From assembly GCA_963934015.1 (NCBI GenBank), contig CAWVWT010000017.1, forward strand, positions 1 through 40,968: a stretch of 40,968 nucleotides of DNA, written 5' to 3'. Shown here piece after piece: positions 40,381 through 40,968 of the stretch. The DNA is from MGIIb-P sp963934015. GTDB taxonomy: Archaea; Thermoplasmatota; Poseidoniia; Poseidoniales; Thalassarchaeaceae. How positions within the stretch are numbered: the stretch's first letter is position 1; each line of letters starts with the position of its first letter. Under the pieces are notes generated by a model that was given only the letters and a program-made list of their open reading frames with translations, searched no databases and was not told the origin of the DNA. The translations under genes and the position numbers were made by a program.

Positions 40381-40944
40381 ATGCTGACCATTACGGACCT
40401 AGCCAAAGAGAAGTTGGCAGGCTTTGCTGCACAGGCAGATGAATCGGATACGCTGGTCCTTCGTGTGGCCATCGTTGGCCGTGGAGCCAATGGTTTTCAG
40501 TATGATTTACAATTGATTTCACAGAAAGATGCTGATGACGACGATGTCGTCTGCAAAATCGATGGTGTGGTTGTCTCTATTGCTGCAAAGAGTGCTGTGC
40601 ACATGGATGGCGCAACCTTGGACTTCAAGGAAAGTCTGATGGGTGGTGGATTCCACTTTGACAATCCCAATCCACTGTGGGCAGACACCACTGAACAAGC
40701 AGTTGCTGAGGTCATTGAGAACAAGGTCAACCCCGCTGTTGCTTCACACGGTGGTACAGTGAGTTTGGTCGGCATTGATGATGGCCAGGTTGTAATTTCC
40801 TTTGGTGGTGGGTGTCAGGGCTGTGGTATGGCTGATGTGACCCTGAAACAAGGCATTGAAGTCATGATTATGGATGAGGTTGAGGGCATTACAGGTGTCG
40901 TTGACGTCACCGATCATGCAGCAGGAACCAATCCGTTCTACTGA
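40381..40944 (+). CDS. nfuA: NfuA-like Fe-S cluster carrier
   Basis: 187 residues, the size and two-domain layout of bacterial NfuA. The N-terminal half is a degenerate A-type (IscA/HesB) domain (about 1-95; GRGANGFQYDLQLI, SAVHMDGATLDFKES) that lacks the three cluster cysteines. The C-terminal half is a NifU domain with the cluster pair Cys145 and Cys148 in GGGCQGCGMADVTLKQG. It would receive or build a 4Fe-4S cluster and pass it to client enzymes; MoaA and the Rieske oxygenase in this window are possible clients. The start is an ATG preceded by GGGGAG. The A-type plus NifU fusion is mainly a bacterial arrangement, so transfer from bacteria is plausible. Confidence 0.92.
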   Translation: MLTITDLAKEKLAGFAAQADESDTLVLRVAIVGRGANGFQYDLQLISQKDADDDDVVCKIDGVVVSIAAKSAVHMDGATLDFKESLMGGGFHFDNPNPLWADTTEQAVAEVIENKVNPAVASHGGTVSLVGIDDGQVVISFGGGCQGCGMADVTLKQGIEVMIMDEVEGITGVVDVTDHAAGTNPFY

Positions 40945-40968
40945 GGCGCTGCGCAGGGCGTACCCTCT

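Overview
The window reads as a gene-dense archaeal chromosome segment, most likely from a marine planktonic euryarchaeon of the Marine Group II / Candidatus Poseidoniales type. Clear archaeal markers are the MCM replicative helicase, the archaea-specific GatE amidotransferase subunit, archaeal-type Pth2, Trm1 and an archaetidylserine-decarboxylase-type enzyme. The many acidic, secreted or membrane-anchored surface proteins (TSP3 calcium repeats, Asp-box propeller, PQQ-like propeller, PGF-CTERM tail) fit that lineage. The lineage is an inference from gene content; no rRNA or tRNA is present to confirm it. Intergenic space is tiny: no gap exceeds about 150 bp.

Layout. 1-2299 (+): the 3' part of a UMF1/MFS permease, then a membrane-anchored hexapeptide-repeat protein. 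2286-5300 (-): an Asd/Psd-type decarboxylase translationally coupled to a coiled-coil protein, and an M20 peptidase. 5338-13700 (-): a two-gene AddAB-like helicase-nuclease. 13760-15783 (-): a secreted thioredoxin-like PGF-CTERM protein and a threonine aldolase. 15884-18102 (+): a PLP aminotransferase coupled to a small membrane protein. 18104-21372 (-): a cysteine dioxygenase, a Rieske oxygenase and a membrane-anchored Asp-box propeller. 21443-30848 (-): Pth2, an ECF transporter S component, a single-chain EcfT-EcfA-EcfA' fusion, a surface protein with a PQQ-like propeller and a transcobalamin-like DUF4430 domain, GatE, then MCM. 30986-32122 (+): a PPC/DUF296 protein and a YqiA-like hydrolase. 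32112-35042 (-): a giant lipoprotein with a TSP3 stalk and two type-1 periplasmic-binding domains. 35165-37537 (+): PurM and Trm1. 37534-38526 (-): MoaA. 38648-40944 (+): an acidic secreted protein and NfuA.

How the parts may work together. The most interesting block is 21812-26629: a predicted cobalamin-type ECF S component, its complete energizing module fused into one chain, and next to it an exposed protein ending in a domain related to the cobalamin-embracing C-terminal domain of animal transcobalamin. I infer a vitamin B12/corrinoid capture-and-uptake locus. The AddAB-like pair would process double-strand DNA ends, a job usually given to HerA-NurA/Mre11-Rad50 in archaea. Several other genes make extracellular nutrient-binding or degradation proteins, consistent with a heterotroph feeding on organic matter.

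Gene boundaries: all four convergent gene pairs overlap or abut, while several co-directional gene ends carry compact GC-rich hairpins. Both Shine-Dalgarno-led and apparently leaderless starts are seen. No mobile element, CRISPR array, tRNA, rRNA or integrase was found.
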